A stretch of 64,000 bases of DNA from Bacillus massilioanorexius (GCF_902374955.1 NZ_CABKRX010000051.1:4430-68429); one strand, 5' to 3'. Counted from the stretch's first letter, positions 9,335 to 18,505 are shown. Program-made: numbers and translations. Notes: generated by a model from the letters alone, not told the origin.

Positions 9335-10118
9335 TACGCTTCACTTCGCCTTCTAACCATTTTTTTCGATCTCCGGCTGGCAAATACGAAGTAAGTTTTT
9401 GCTCTATCGTTCTTGGTGCCTCTCCTTCTATAATTGATAAGATTCCTTCAATCATCATATTTTTTATATGAACTTCTCTTAAAGATTTACGTCTTAACTT
9501 ATTCGCAAATGGGTGCCATAACACATATCCTGTAAAAATCCCTAATAATGTAGCTACAAAGGCAGCAGATATCGCAAGACTAAGTTCATCTGAGTCTCCC
9601 ATATTAGATAGAGCTGAAATCAAACCTACAACCGCTCCCAATACTCCAAGAGTTGGGGCATAAGTTCCTGCTTGTGAGAAAATGGCTGCAGCTGATTGAT
9701 GTCTTTCTTCCATAGCCTCTATTTCTTCTGATAATATATCTCTTATGTAATCCGCACTTTGACCTTCAACGGCTAAATTTAAACCATTTTTTAAGAAAGG
9801 ATCATCAACTTGTTCTGAAATTCCTTCAAGTGCTAATAAACCTTCTTTTCTAGCAATAACAGCCCATTCAGAAAATGTACTAATCAATTCTTCTGGGGAT
9901 ACTAGTTTTTTTTCTGTAAAAATAATCTTAAATAAAGCTGGTAATTTTTTTAATTCACTAGCAGGGAATGCAATTGTAATAACCGCTATTGTTCCTACTA
10001 AAATAATTAGTATTGCTGCTGGATTTATTAGTGCTGATAGATGAACACCTTTTAATACCATCCCAACACCAATAGCAAGAATACCTAATATCACACCAAT
10101 TATTGATGTCTTATCCAT
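9327..10118 (-). CDS. motA: Flagellar stator protein MotA
   Basis: 263 residues, four membrane segments and the cytoplasmic domain between TM2 and TM3 that contacts FliG. TM3 reads GTYAPTLGVLGAVVGLI and TM4 includes AISAAFVATLLGIFTGY, the conserved proton-channel helices. First gene of motA-motB; length close to the 270 aa of B. subtilis MotA. A sigma-D-like -10 element lies 41 nt upstream. Confidence 0.95.
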   Translation of the reverse strand: MDKTSIIGVILGILAIGVGMVLKGVHLSALINPAAILIILVGTIAVITIAFPASELKKLPALFKIIFTEKKLVSPEELISTFSEWAVIARKEGLLALEGISEQVDDPFLKNGLNLAVEGQSADYIRDILSEEIEAMEERHQSAAAIFSQAGTYAPTLGVLGAVVGLISALSNMGDSDELSLAISAAFVATLLGIFTGYVLWHPFANKLRRKSLREVHIKNMMIEGILSIIEGEAPRTIEQKLTSYLPAGDRKKWLEGEVKRNG

Positions 10119-10158
10119 TTACCTCACCCGACTCTTTATAATTTCTTTTCTACATATC

Positions 10159-10185
10159 ATATCGGTAGAAATGTTAAATAAATGA
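10159..10185 (-). promoter_or_regulatory. Candidate sigma-D promoter of motAB
   Basis: On the minus strand ACCGATAT (10166-10159) matches the sigma-D -10 consensus GCCGATAT in seven of eight bases. The expected TAAA at -35 is poor (TCAT at normal spacing). The location fits known SigD control of motAB in B. subtilis. Confidence 0.45.
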
Positions 10186-10293
10186 GAGGTTTTAATAAAA
10201 TTTCTTTGTCTTACAAATATTTATAGTATTTTTTCCAAAAAATAGTTCTTTCGTATTCGTAAAAAACGACTATCTCTTTATTGCTTAAAATTT

Positions 10294-10330
10294 AAAAAAC
10301 AGACTACCTAAATCTAAGTAATCTGTTTTC
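10294..10330 (-). terminator. Terminator after ldh
   Basis: An A-rich arm with AACAGA pairs with TCTGTT across a loop of about 18 nt; the minus-strand product ends in a T run. It lies 25 nt past the ldh stop. Confidence 0.6.
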
Positions 10331-10354
10331 TTAAATGAGGCAAGAATCGTTTTA

Positions 10355-11305
10355 TTAATAACCGATAGATGCCATATATTCTTTTAATATTTTATTTGAT
10401 TGATCAAATTTAGCCTTTTCCTCATCTGTTAAATTCAGCTCAACCACTTCTTGTACCCCTTGTCGTGTTAAAATAACTGGAACTCCAGTGGCGATATTAT
10501 CATACCCATACTCCCCATCAAGTATTGTCGATACGGCAATAATTTTATGATCATCATTAAAAATAGAACGAGTTATAGATGCTAGCGCACAACCTATACC
10601 ATAATATGTTGTTCCTTTTCGGTTTAAGATTTCAAAGCCTGCTTTTCGAACTTGATCAATAATTTCATCTAAATCAAGATGACCTAGCATTTCTTTATGC
10701 TCCTCTAAAATTTGCATAAATGGCTTTCCACCAATCGTTAAATGTGACCATGCAACAAATTGAGAATCACCATGCTCTCCTAATGTATATCCGTTGATAC
10801 TTCTTGGATCAACTTTAATATGCTGTGATAGAATAGATTTCAAACGAGAGGAATCTAATGATGTACCTGTTCCAAGAACCTGATTACGAGGGAGTCCAGA
10901 TTCTTTCCACACTTGATATGTAATAATGTCGACAGGGTTAGAAGCCACTAAAAAGATACCATCAAATCCGCTTTTCATAACCCCTTCTACGACAGATTTA
11001 GCAATTTTTGAACTTAGCTCTAAAGTATCTAAACGTGTTTGACCTGGCTTAGGTGGGCCTCCTGCTGTAATGATGACAATGTCCATATCCTTACAATCTT
11101 TATAATCTCCGACGGATACTTTTGTACGTGAAGTAGTAAAATCTACACAGTGTTGTAAATCCATTGCTTCACCTAATGCTCTCTCTTTATTAATATCTAT
11201 AAGAACTAACTCATCACAAATGTTTTGGTTAACTAAAGAATAACCTGCGCTTGCTCCTACAAAACCAGTACCTACTATTGCTACTTTTCTCGTTGAATAT
11301 TTCAT
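10355..11305 (-). CDS. ldh: L-lactate dehydrogenase
   Basis: Cytosolic NAD-dependent enzyme reducing pyruvate to L-lactate to reoxidise NADH during fermentation. 316 residues with the Rossmann motif GTGFVGASAG near the N-terminus, substrate-loop region PPKPGQTRLD, catalytic Asp/His in the LGEHGDSQ block and the usual ASNPVD motif. Start follows GAGGCGG. It lies close to pflB-pflA, giving a fermentation cluster, and has a Rex-like site 71 nt upstream. Confidence 0.95.
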   Translation of the reverse strand: MKYSTRKVAIVGTGFVGASAGYSLVNQNICDELVLIDINKERALGEAMDLQHCVDFTTSRTKVSVGDYKDCKDMDIVIITAGGPPKPGQTRLDTLELSSKIAKSVVEGVMKSGFDGIFLVASNPVDIITYQVWKESGLPRNQVLGTGTSLDSSRLKSILSQHIKVDPRSINGYTLGEHGDSQFVAWSHLTIGGKPFMQILEEHKEMLGHLDLDEIIDQVRKAGFEILNRKGTTYYGIGCALASITRSIFNDDHKIIAVSTILDGEYGYDNIATGVPVILTRQGVQEVVELNLTDEEKAKFDQSNKILKEYMASIGY

Positions 11306-11375
11306 TTCATACCGCCTCTACATAGAATCTTCATTTGGATGTTTCATTAATTACAATACTTTCTGATTATTCAAT

Positions 11376-11393
11376 ATGTGAAATAATGATCAA
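11376..11393 (-). promoter_or_regulatory. Rex-like redox operator upstream of ldh
   Basis: ATGTGAAATAATGATCAA matches TTGTGAANNNNTTCACAA with an intact left half (TGTGAA) and a degenerate right half. Rex senses the NADH/NAD ratio and represses ldh in B. subtilis. The rest of 11306-11705, including the 300 nt before the NlpC/P60 gene, shows only an isolated TTGACA (11643-11648) and no other clear signal. Confidence 0.4.
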
Positions 11394-11705
11394 TAATCAT
11401 CTACAAACATTAATTATATTGACCTATTTTCCTCATGTAAACCGTTCGTTTTAATCTGCTAAAAATTACACGATTTTTATATTTTCCTGTTAATTAGCCT
11501 TATTATTTCACTAATAACAGGACAAATCATCAAGATTTAATAAAATTCCCCTATCCTACTATCGAAATAAGACTATTTATATGACTTCATGTCACATCAT
11601 GTAATATTTCTGTAATAAAACTTAATAGGTTTGTAAATATAATTGACAGATTTTTTTGTTATATTATTTCTAGAGCAAGATAATCTAGTAACCTTGGGGG
11701 CTTTT

Positions 11706-12164
11706 ATGAAGAAAATAATAGTTTCATCAGTTTTAGCTTTGTCTTTGATTTCTACCTTTTTATTACCAAACTATACAGAAGCAGCATCTACTACAACAGT
11801 TGAACAAAATAAGGTCATAAATACCGGGAAAAAATTCATAGGAACTAAATATCGATTTGGTGGAACTACTCCAAGTGGCTTTGATTGCTCTGGATTTGTT
11901 GGCTATACATATAGTAAAGCAATTGGCAAAAAACTACCACGTTCAACTAGCGAACTCTATCAAACAGGTAAAGCCGTTAGTAAATCTAATCTTCAAGTTG
12001 GAGATCTTGTATTCTTCACTACATATAAAAAAGGCGCTTCACATACAGGAATTTACGTAGGTAATAATAAATTTATTCACTCCTCTTCTTCTAAAGGAGT
12101 AACAATTGATTCCTTATCAAATTCTTACTGGAAGCCAAAATACATCGGCGCAAAAAGAATTTAA
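11706..12164 (+). CDS. Secreted NlpC/P60 cell-wall endopeptidase
   Basis: 152 residues. A Sec signal peptide (MKKIIVSSVLALSLIS..., predicted cleavage after about Ala26-27) is followed by a single NlpC/P60 domain with catalytic Cys61 in GFDCSGF, His113 in SHTGIY and His125 in FIHSSS. Such enzymes cut D-Glu-meso-DAP bonds in peptidoglycan. No LysM or SH3 wall-binding domain is present, unlike LytE/LytF/CwlS, so it is a minimal form. The ATG at 11706 was chosen because it starts the signal peptide; an upstream GTG/ATG extension would spoil it. A strong terminator follows. Confidence 0.85.
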   Translation: MKKIIVSSVLALSLISTFLLPNYTEAASTTTVEQNKVINTGKKFIGTKYRFGGTTPSGFDCSGFVGYTYSKAIGKKLPRSTSELYQTGKAVSKSNLQVGDLVFFTTYKKGASHTGIYVGNNKFIHSSSSKGVTIDSLSNSYWKPKYIGAKRI

Positions 12165-12180
12165 TGATTGATTCATATAA

Positions 12181-12217
12181 AAAGAACCATCTTCATATAT
12201 TGAAGATGGTTCTTTTT
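12181..12217 (+). terminator. Terminator after the NlpC/P60 gene
   Basis: Perfect 15-bp stem (AAAGAACCATCTTCA / TGAAGATGGTTCTTT), 5-nt loop, T run. Confidence 0.9.
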
Positions 12218-12586
12218 TGCTTCTATACTTATTACTGTTATACCATAGATATTTATAATTTTTACTTTTTTATAATACAGACCATTAATATTTGTAATAC
12301 AGTAAAGATAAACACCAGAAAAAAAGCACAATTTAAAATATTTTCCTTTGTAACACAACCTGGAAATATTAATATGTATATCTAATAATTGTTAAATGTA
12401 AGCACTAACAAAAGGGTTTTTCACTATAAAATGTGGAAAAACCCCTCTCTCAAGCTCAATAATTCACAAATAGTTCATAAATCCCAAAGTTCAAATACAC
12501 ATTAAGAGTGTATTCTATATTTAGAAACTGTTATATAAACATTTTAATATCTGTTTAATATATAAAGATGGAAGGTGGAATTCACT
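12218..12586 (+). other. pflB upstream region
   Basis: No gene is supported here. The stretch 12220-12400 is very AT-rich. A hairpin at 12414-12447 (GGGTTTTTC / GAAAAACCC) precedes the Rex-like site and could be a terminator facing either way. A minus-strand frame at 12173-12358 lacks a ribosome binding site and overlaps the terminator, so I do not call it. Confidence 0.4.
12452..12469 (+). promoter_or_regulatory. Rex-like half site upstream of pflB
   Basis: AAGCTCAATAATTCACAA has the intact right half TTCACAA and the same AATAAT centre as the site upstream of ldh. It matches 13 of 18 positions of an idealised Rex operator. This suggests joint redox control of both fermentation genes but needs footprinting. 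Confidence 0.35.
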
Positions 12587-14812
12587 ATGGAACAATGGAA
12601 AAACTTTAATTCTGGAATTTGGAATAAAGAAGTTAATGTACGTGATTTCATAATTAATAACATAACTGTATATGATAAAGACGATTCATTTTTAGCAGGT
12701 CCTACAGAAGCAACTACAAAGCTTTGGGCTCAAGTAATGGATTTAAATAAAAAAGAACGTGAAGCAGGTGGGGTTTTAGATTTAGATTCTAAAGTCGTTT
12801 CTACTATTACTTCTCACGGTCCTGGATACTTAAACAAAGAGTTAGAAACAGTTGTAGGTTTCCAAACTGATGCACCATTCAAACGTTCATTACAACCATT
12901 CGGCGGAATTCGTATGGCTGAGCAAGCTGCTGAATCTTACGGCTTCCACGTAGATGAAGAAGTAAAAGAAATTTTCACAAAATATCGTAAAACTCACAAC
13001 CAAGGTGTATTCGATGCATACACTGATGAAATGAAATTAGCTCGTAAAGCTGGTATCATCACTGGTCTTCCAGATGCTTATGGTCGTGGACGTATTATTG
13101 GTGACTACCGTCGTGTAGCTTTATACGGTGTAGACTTCTTAATCAACGAAAAGAAAAAAGATCTTAAAAACACAGCTAAAGTAATGTCAGAAGATACAAT
13201 TCGTCTTCGCGAAGAACTTTCTGAACAAATTCGTTCATTAAATGAATTAAAAGAAATGGCTGCAGCTCACGGATTCGATATCTCTGCTCCAGCTTCTAAC
13301 GCTCGTGAAGCATTCCAATGGTTATACTTCGGATACCTTGCTGCTATTAAAGAACAAAACGGTGCTGCAATGAGCTTAGGCCGTACATCTACTTTCTTAG
13401 ATATCTATATTGAAAGAGATTTACAAAACGGTTCATTAACAGAAATCGAAGCACAAGAATTAGTTGATCACTTCGTAATGAAGTTACGTCTTGTTAAATT
13501 CGCTCGTACACCAGATTACAATGAATTATTCAGTGGAGACCCAACTTGGGTAACTGAATCAATCGGTGGTGTGTCATTAGACGGAACACCTTTAGTAACT
13601 AAAAACTCATTCCGTTTCTTGCACACATTATCAAACCTTGGACCAGCTCCAGAGCCAAACTTAACAGTTCTTTGGTCTACTAAGCTTCCACAAGGTTTCA
13701 AAAACTTCTGTGCGAAAATGTCTATCCAAACTAGTGCAATTCAGTACGAAAACGATGACATCATGCGCTTAGAATACGGCGATGACTATGCAATTGCCTG
13801 CTGTGTATCTGCAATGCGTGTAGGTAAACAAATGCAATTCTTTGGTGCTCGTGCTAACTTAGCAAAAACATTATTATATGCAATCAATGGCGGAATCGAC
13901 GAAAAACTTAAAATCCAAGTTGCTCCACGTTTCGCTCCAATCACATCTGATATCTTAGATTACGAAGAAGTAATGGCTCGTTTCGATACAATGATGGATT
14001 GGCTTGCTGAATTATATATCAACACATTAAATGTAATTCACTACATGCACGATAAATACAGTTACGAAAGAATCGAAATGGCACTTCACGATACAAAGAT
14101 CCTTCGTACAATGGCAACTGGTATCGCTGGACTAAGTGTTGTAGCTGACTCTTTAAGTGCTATTAAATACGGTCAAGTTAAAGTTATTCGTGACGAAAAC
14201 GGTGTAGCTGTTGACTTCGAAACTACTGGTGAATATCCTAAATACGGTAACAATGATGATCGTGTAGACCAAATGGCAGTGAACTTAGTTGAAACATTCA
14301 TGACTAAGCTTCGCAAACATGCAACTTACCGTGATTCTTTAACAACTATGTCAATCTTAACAATCACTTCTAACGTAGTGTATGGTAAGAAAACAGGTAA
14401 CACTCCTGATGGACGTCGTGCTGGTGAGCCATTTGCTCCTGGTGCAAACCCAATGCACGGAAGAGATACTAAAGGTGCTCTAGCTTCATTAGCATCTGTT
14501 GCGAAACTTCCATACCAACACTCATTAGATGGTATTTCAAATACGTTCTCTATGGTTCCAAAAGCACTTGGTAAAGACGATGCTAGCCAAGAAGCTAACT
14601 TAGCTGCAATCCTTGATGGATATGCATCTAAAAAAGGTCACCACTTGAACATTAACGTATTTAATCGTGATACTTTATTAGATGCTATGGAGCATCCAGA
14701 AGAGTATCCACAATTAACAATCCGTGTATCTGGTTACGCAGTTAACTTTATTAAATTAACTCGTGAGCAACAAATCGACGTAATCAACCGTACATTCCAC
14801 GGAAGTATGTAA
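12587..14812 (+). CDS. pflB: Pyruvate formate-lyase
   Basis: 741-residue glycyl-radical enzyme converting pyruvate and CoA to acetyl-CoA and formate under anaerobiosis. Adjacent catalytic cysteines appear in AIACCVSAM and the radical glycine in RVSGYAV at about residue 716. The ATG at 12587 is preceded by GGAAGGTGG; the in-frame GTG at 12575 is less likely because it overlaps that site. Codon use is visibly more biased than in neighbours (repeated GGT, CGT, AAC), as expected for an abundant protein. Its activase is encoded 279 nt downstream. Confidence 0.97.
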   Translation: MEQWKNFNSGIWNKEVNVRDFIINNITVYDKDDSFLAGPTEATTKLWAQVMDLNKKEREAGGVLDLDSKVVSTITSHGPGYLNKELETVVGFQTDAPFKRSLQPFGGIRMAEQAAESYGFHVDEEVKEIFTKYRKTHNQGVFDAYTDEMKLARKAGIITGLPDAYGRGRIIGDYRRVALYGVDFLINEKKKDLKNTAKVMSEDTIRLREELSEQIRSLNELKEMAAAHGFDISAPASNAREAFQWLYFGYLAAIKEQNGAAMSLGRTSTFLDIYIERDLQNGSLTEIEAQELVDHFVMKLRLVKFARTPDYNELFSGDPTWVTESIGGVSLDGTPLVTKNSFRFLHTLSNLGPAPEPNLTVLWSTKLPQGFKNFCAKMSIQTSAIQYENDDIMRLEYGDDYAIACCVSAMRVGKQMQFFGARANLAKTLLYAINGGIDEKLKIQVAPRFAPITSDILDYEEVMARFDTMMDWLAELYINTLNVIHYMHDKYSYERIEMALHDTKILRTMATGIAGLSVVADSLSAIKYGQVKVIRDENGVAVDFETTGEYPKYGNNDDRVDQMAVNLVETFMTKLRKHATYRDSLTTMSILTITSNVVYGKKTGNTPDGRRAGEPFAPGANPMHGRDTKGALASLASVAKLPYQHSLDGISNTFSMVPKALGKDDASQEANLAAILDGYASKKGHHLNINVFNRDTLLDAMEHPEEYPQLTIRVSGYAVNFIKLTREQQIDVINRTFHGSM

Positions 14813-14820
14813 TAAAGAAA

Positions 14821-14864
14821 AGCAAGGGCGCCGCTCATTTAGCGACGCATAGATTGGAGCCCTC
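14821..14864 (+). other. GC-richer structured element after pflB
   Basis: A nested structure, GCGCCGCT/AGCGACGC (14828-14835 with 14841-14848) inside AGGGC/GCCCT, stands out from the AT-rich surroundings. Sequence to about 14960 has no reading frame. It may be a processing or stability element or a piece of a dispersed repeat; no second copy is in this window. Confidence 0.4.
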
Positions 14865-14977
14865 TGACTGAGATAAAGGAAACTCGAAGAACTTAAGTGG
14901 TCGATGTTGACTTTTTGCAATAAGGAGAAGGGAATCCATTAAGTATTGACAGCTAAAGCCTAAATACGATAAAAAGT

Positions 14978-15023
14978 AACGCCAATCCTCCTTCTAGTAA
15001 AAACTAATCGGGGGATTGGCGTT
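14978..15023 (+). other. Intercistronic hairpin between pflB and pflA
   Basis: AACGCCAATCC pairs with GGATTGGCGTT (13-14 bp with one bulge, 19-nt loop). On the plus strand it is followed by A residues, not Ts, so it is more likely an mRNA-protecting structure than a terminator. Confidence 0.55.
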
Positions 15024-15034
15024 AAAAATACACT

Positions 15035-15091
15035 ATGAAATATAACTCCCCCTCCAAAACTCTCTCGGTGGGGAGTTTGGAGGTTTTTAAT
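15035..15091 (+). promoter_or_regulatory. pflA leader with two competing hairpins over the ribosome binding site
   Basis: AACTCCCC (15044-15051) can pair with GGGGAGTT (15070-15077), or CTCCAAAACTC (15052-15062) with GAGTTTGGAG (15073-15082). The two share bases and exclude each other. The second covers the GGAG of the pflA ribosome binding site (15079-15083). An in-frame ATG at 15035 has no ribosome binding site of its own. Confidence 0.4.
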
Positions 15092-15826
15092 ATGAAAGGT
15101 AATATTCATTCAATCGAAACTTGCGGTACAGTAGATGGACCGGGAATCCGCTACATCGTCTTTACTCAAGGATGTATGCTTCGTTGTCAGTATTGCCATA
15201 ATGCTGATACATGGGAATTTGGTACTGGAAAAGAAACAACTGTTGATGAAATCATTCAAGATCTTCAATCCTATATCCCCTTTATGGAAGCATCTGGTGG
15301 CGGTATTACGGTTAGTGGTGGAGAACCACTATTTCAAATGCCGTTCGTCACTTCTTTATTTAAAGCCTGCAAGGAAAAAGGTATTCATACAACATTAGAT
15401 AGTTCTGGTGGTTGTTTCTCTGAAAAACCCGAATTTCTAGAGGAATTCAATGAGCTTTTAAAATACACAGACTTAGTGTTAGTAGATTTAAAACATATTG
15501 ATCGTGACAAACATAAACGTCTTACAGGCAAATACAACGATCATATCTTAAAATTCGCACAATATTTATCTGATCGTAAAATCCCTGTATGGATTAGACA
15601 TGTCTTAGTTCCAGGTGTAACAGATTTCGATGAATATTTAGATGAATTAGGTGAGTTTATTGGCACTCTATCTAATGTAGAGAAAGTAGAGGTCCTACCT
15701 TATCATAAGTTAGGAGTATACAAATGGGAGGCTCTAGGCCTATCATACCCCCTACAAGATACTGAGCCACCGTCTGATGAACGTGTACAAAATGCCTATA
15801 AATTGTTAACAAGTTATATCAAATAA
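15092..15826 (+). CDS. pflA: Pyruvate formate-lyase activating enzyme
   Basis: 244-residue radical-SAM enzyme that installs the glycyl radical on PflB. The [4Fe-4S] motif is C28-x3-C32-x2-C35 (CMLRCQYC), followed by the SAM-binding GGE motif in ITVSGGEPLF. The start at 15092 has GGAGG 8 nt upstream; starting at 15035 would add 19 residues not typical of the family. Transcription with pflB is likely but the long structured spacer suggests separate control of the amounts made. Confidence 0.95.
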   Translation: MKGNIHSIETCGTVDGPGIRYIVFTQGCMLRCQYCHNADTWEFGTGKETTVDEIIQDLQSYIPFMEASGGGITVSGGEPLFQMPFVTSLFKACKEKGIHTTLDSSGGCFSEKPEFLEEFNELLKYTDLVLVDLKHIDRDKHKRLTGKYNDHILKFAQYLSDRKIPVWIRHVLVPGVTDFDEYLDELGEFIGTLSNVEKVEVLPYHKLGVYKWEALGLSYPLQDTEPPSDERVQNAYKLLTSYIK

Positions 15827-15831
15827 AGAAT

Positions 15832-15868
15832 AAAAAACGGTGAAGAATTCATTCCTTCACCGTTTTTT
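15832..15868 (+). terminator. Terminator after pflA
   Basis: AAAAACGGTGAAG pairs with CTTCACCGTTTTT with a T run. Confidence 0.9.
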
Positions 15869-15966
15869 ACTAACTTTTATTACAATAAATCTTCATTCTT
15901 CTAATAAAAGTCTATGTCGATTCATGAAAATATTGTCCAGGAAATATTTCATTTTTCGACTTTCAC

Positions 15967-16716
15967 TTAGTATTTCTTCAATCCTTGTTTCTCTATAAAA
16001 TCTTTCATATACAAGCGACTTTTTTTACTGAGCATATTAGTAACTTGCGTCGTCCACGTATCTTTTCTAGCACCTTTTGTTCTTTCTTGATAATAATTAG
16101 AAATAACTTCATTATAATCTTTCAACTGATTTTCAAATGTAGATTCATCATTTAAATATTCATTTTCATGATACACATTCTCCATCGGTAAACGCGGCTT
16201 TTGTGCGGAATAATTTTTAGGATATCCTACTACTAACCCAAATAGAGGAATGACCTTATTGGGGATATGCAACAATTCTGCAACCTCTGTTAAGTTATTG
16301 CGAATACCTCCAATATAACAAATACCTAATCCCATAGATTCGGCAGCTATAGCAGCATTTTGCGCAGCAAGAGCAGCATCTATACAGCCAACCATAAAGA
16401 TTTCTGTACTTTCGATTGCTTCATTTATATTTACTTCTTCCATTTTCGAAGCAATTATATGACGATGTAAATCTGCACAGAATATAAATAAATGTCCATT
16501 TTTTTCAACATACGTTTGAGGTCCAGCTATCTCTGCTAATTTTGCCTTTTTTTCGGGATCATTCACTCCAATAATAGAATAAGCTTGAATATAGCTCGAA
16601 GAGGAAGCTGATTGAGCACATTGTACAATAGTCTGAATTTGTTCTTCTGACAATAATTTATCTTCAAAACTACGAATCGATCTGTGATTTAAAATAGTTT
16701 CTATTGTTTCATTCAT
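15967..16716 (-). CDS. nfrA: NADPH-dependent FMN nitroreductase (NfrA type)
   Basis: 249 residues, the length of B. subtilis NfrA1. Oxygen-insensitive nitroreductase fold: N-terminal HRSIRSF FMN/substrate motif, AAESMGLGICYIGGIRN flavin-binding block, and a C-terminal extension after LFGLVVGYP characteristic of NfrA/Frp enzymes. It reduces FMN, nitroaromatics and quinones using NAD(P)H; in B. subtilis it is stress-induced. Start follows AAAGGAGG. Monocistronic on the minus strand. Confidence 0.85.
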   Translation of the reverse strand: MNETIETILNHRSIRSFEDKLLSEEQIQTIVQCAQSASSSSYIQAYSIIGVNDPEKKAKLAEIAGPQTYVEKNGHLFIFCADLHRHIIASKMEEVNINEAIESTEIFMVGCIDAALAAQNAAIAAESMGLGICYIGGIRNNLTEVAELLHIPNKVIPLFGLVVGYPKNYSAQKPRLPMENVYHENEYLNDESTFENQLKDYNEVISNYYQERTKGARKDTWTTQVTNMLSKKSRLYMKDFIEKQGLKKY

Positions 16717-16806
16717 TTCTTATCCTCCTTTTGCTCTCTTTTATATATATTAATATCCTACATCGAGATAAATTGTAACATAACCTCTTTTTATTCTCAT
16801 AATTTA

Positions 16807-16841
16807 GGGCCTATCCAAAAGTATTTCTTTTGGATAGGCCC
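16807..16841 (-). terminator. Terminator after the CoA-disulfide reductase gene
   Basis: Perfect 15-bp stem GGGCCTATCCAAAAG with a 5-nt loop, 18 nt past the stop codon; usable on both strands. Confidence 0.85.
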
Positions 16842-16858
16842 TATAATTTTAAAAGCGA

Positions 16859-18505
16859 TTAATGATACACAGCTGCATATGTTTTATATCCACCACTTAC
16901 ATTAACAACATCAAATCCATTTAACTCAAGAATTCTACTTGCTAAATATCCTCTTAATCCTACCTGACAAGAAACATAGATAGTTTGATTCTTAGGTAGT
17001 TCACCTAATCTATCTCTCAATTCACCTAATGGTATATTAATAGAGTTCGGAATATATCCTTTATCTCTTTCATAAGGATCACGAACATCTACCAACAAAG
17101 CACCTTCGTTAACAAGTTGATCAATTTGATTATAATGAACTACTCTTACATCTCCATCAACTACATTAGCTGCTACATAGCCAGCCATATTTACAGGATC
17201 TTTGGCAGATGAATATGGTGGAGCATATGATAATTCTAGTTCTTGAAGATCATGAACAGTTAGTCCACCTTTAATCGCTGTTGCAATGACATCAATTCTC
17301 TTATCTACTCCATCTTTTCCTACACCCTGAGCTCCATAAATCTTACCATTCTCTTTATTAAAAATAAGCTTTAATGCGATTGGACTTGCTCCTGGATAAT
17401 ATCCTGCATGCGATACAGGATGAATATGAATCGCTTCATATTCAACTTCTAATCTTTTTAAAGTCTTTTCATTATGTCCAGTAGTAGCTACTGTTAAATC
17501 AAATACCTTTGCAATCGCTGTTCCAAGTGTTCCTTTATAAGCCGTTTTCTTTCCATATATATTGTCAGCCACTATTCTCCCTTGACGATTTGCTGGCCAA
17601 GCAAGTGGAACCATCGTTGGATGCTTAAATAGATAATCTTGTATTTGTACTGCATCACCTATTGCATAAATATTCTCATCGCTTGTTTGTAAATATTCAT
17701 TTACTACAATACCTCCGCGTTCTCCAACCGTTAAACCAGCAGAAATAGCTAATTCATTTTCTGCTCTAACTCCTATAGAAAGAATGGTAATATCACTTTC
17801 CAATTCCGTTTCACTTGATAAAATAACTCTTTTGCCTTCATCAGAAAAAGCTTTTACACCATCTTCCAGAATTAACTGAACCCCTTTTTCTTTCAAATGT
17901 TTGTGTACAATTGAAGCCATTTCAAAATCTAATGGTGCCATTACTTGATTCGCCATTTCTACAATTGTCACATCAATTCCTCTATGAGCTAAATTTTCAG
18001 CCATTTCTAATCCAATAAAGCCTCCACCAATAACCACAGCTCTTTGAGGATTTTGTTCATCAACTGCTGCTTTAATTTGATCTGTATCTGGAATATTTCT
18101 TAATGTAAATACATTTTTTGCTGATTGTAATCCTTCTATCGGAGGGACAATTGCTTTAGCACCTGGAGATAGTATTAATGAATCATATGATTCTTCATAC
18201 TCCTCACCTGTTAGTAAATTGCGAGCAATAACTACTTTTCTCTCACGATTTATATGAATCACTTCTGTTTTATTGCGAATATCAAGAACAAATTTTTTAG
18301 ACATACCCTCTACGGTTTGTACTAGTAAAGCTTGTCGTTTTTTGATTACATCACCAATATAGTAAGGCAAACCACAATTTGCGAAAGAAATATGCTCTCC
18401 TCTTTCAAATAAGATAATCTCTGATTTTTCATCTAATCGACGTAGTCTTGCTGCAGCTGTAGCTCCACCTGCTACTCCACCAACAATTAATATCTTCTTT
18501 GCCAT
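16859..18505 (-). CDS. cdr: CoA-disulfide reductase with fused rhodanese domain
   Basis: 548 residues. An N-terminal flavoprotein disulfide reductase (FAD motif GGVAGGATAAAR; redox Cys44 in FANCGLPYY; NAD(P)H motif GGGFIGLEMA) is fused to a C-terminal rhodanese domain with active Cys513 in YVSCQVGLRG. This is the CoADR-RHD isoform, shown in Bacillus anthracis and related enzymes to reduce CoA disulfide and CoA persulfide/polysulfide with NAD(P)H. It helps keep CoA, the main low-molecular-weight thiol, reduced and handles sulfane sulfur. Start follows GAGAGGGATTAGG. Its promoter carries a palindrome matching CsoR/CstR-type operators. Confidence 0.92.
   Translation of the reverse strand: MAKKILIVGGVAGGATAAARLRRLDEKSEIILFERGEHISFANCGLPYYIGDVIKKRQALLVQTVEGMSKKFVLDIRNKTEVIHINRERKVVIARNLLTGEEYEESYDSLILSPGAKAIVPPIEGLQSAKNVFTLRNIPDTDQIKAAVDEQNPQRAVVIGGGFIGLEMAENLAHRGIDVTIVEMANQVMAPLDFEMASIVHKHLKEKGVQLILEDGVKAFSDEGKRVILSSETELESDITILSIGVRAENELAISAGLTVGERGGIVVNEYLQTSDENIYAIGDAVQIQDYLFKHPTMVPLAWPANRQGRIVADNIYGKKTAYKGTLGTAIAKVFDLTVATTGHNEKTLKRLEVEYEAIHIHPVSHAGYYPGASPIALKLIFNKENGKIYGAQGVGKDGVDKRIDVIATAIKGGLTVHDLQELELSYAPPYSSAKDPVNMAGYVAANVVDGDVRVVHYNQIDQLVNEGALLVDVRDPYERDKGYIPNSINIPLGELRDRLGELPKNQTIYVSCQVGLRGYLASRILELNGFDVVNVSGGYKTYAAVYH

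Noticed and set aside
11643..11705. In-frame N-terminal extension of the NlpC/P60 gene
   Set aside because: It would bury a textbook signal peptide starting at 11706 and begins inside a TTGACA-like sequence with no ribosome binding site.
12173..12358. Minus-strand 61-codon frame after the NlpC/P60 gene
   Set aside because: No ribosome binding site; it overlaps the 15-bp terminator and looks like AT-rich noise, although a remnant cannot be excluded.
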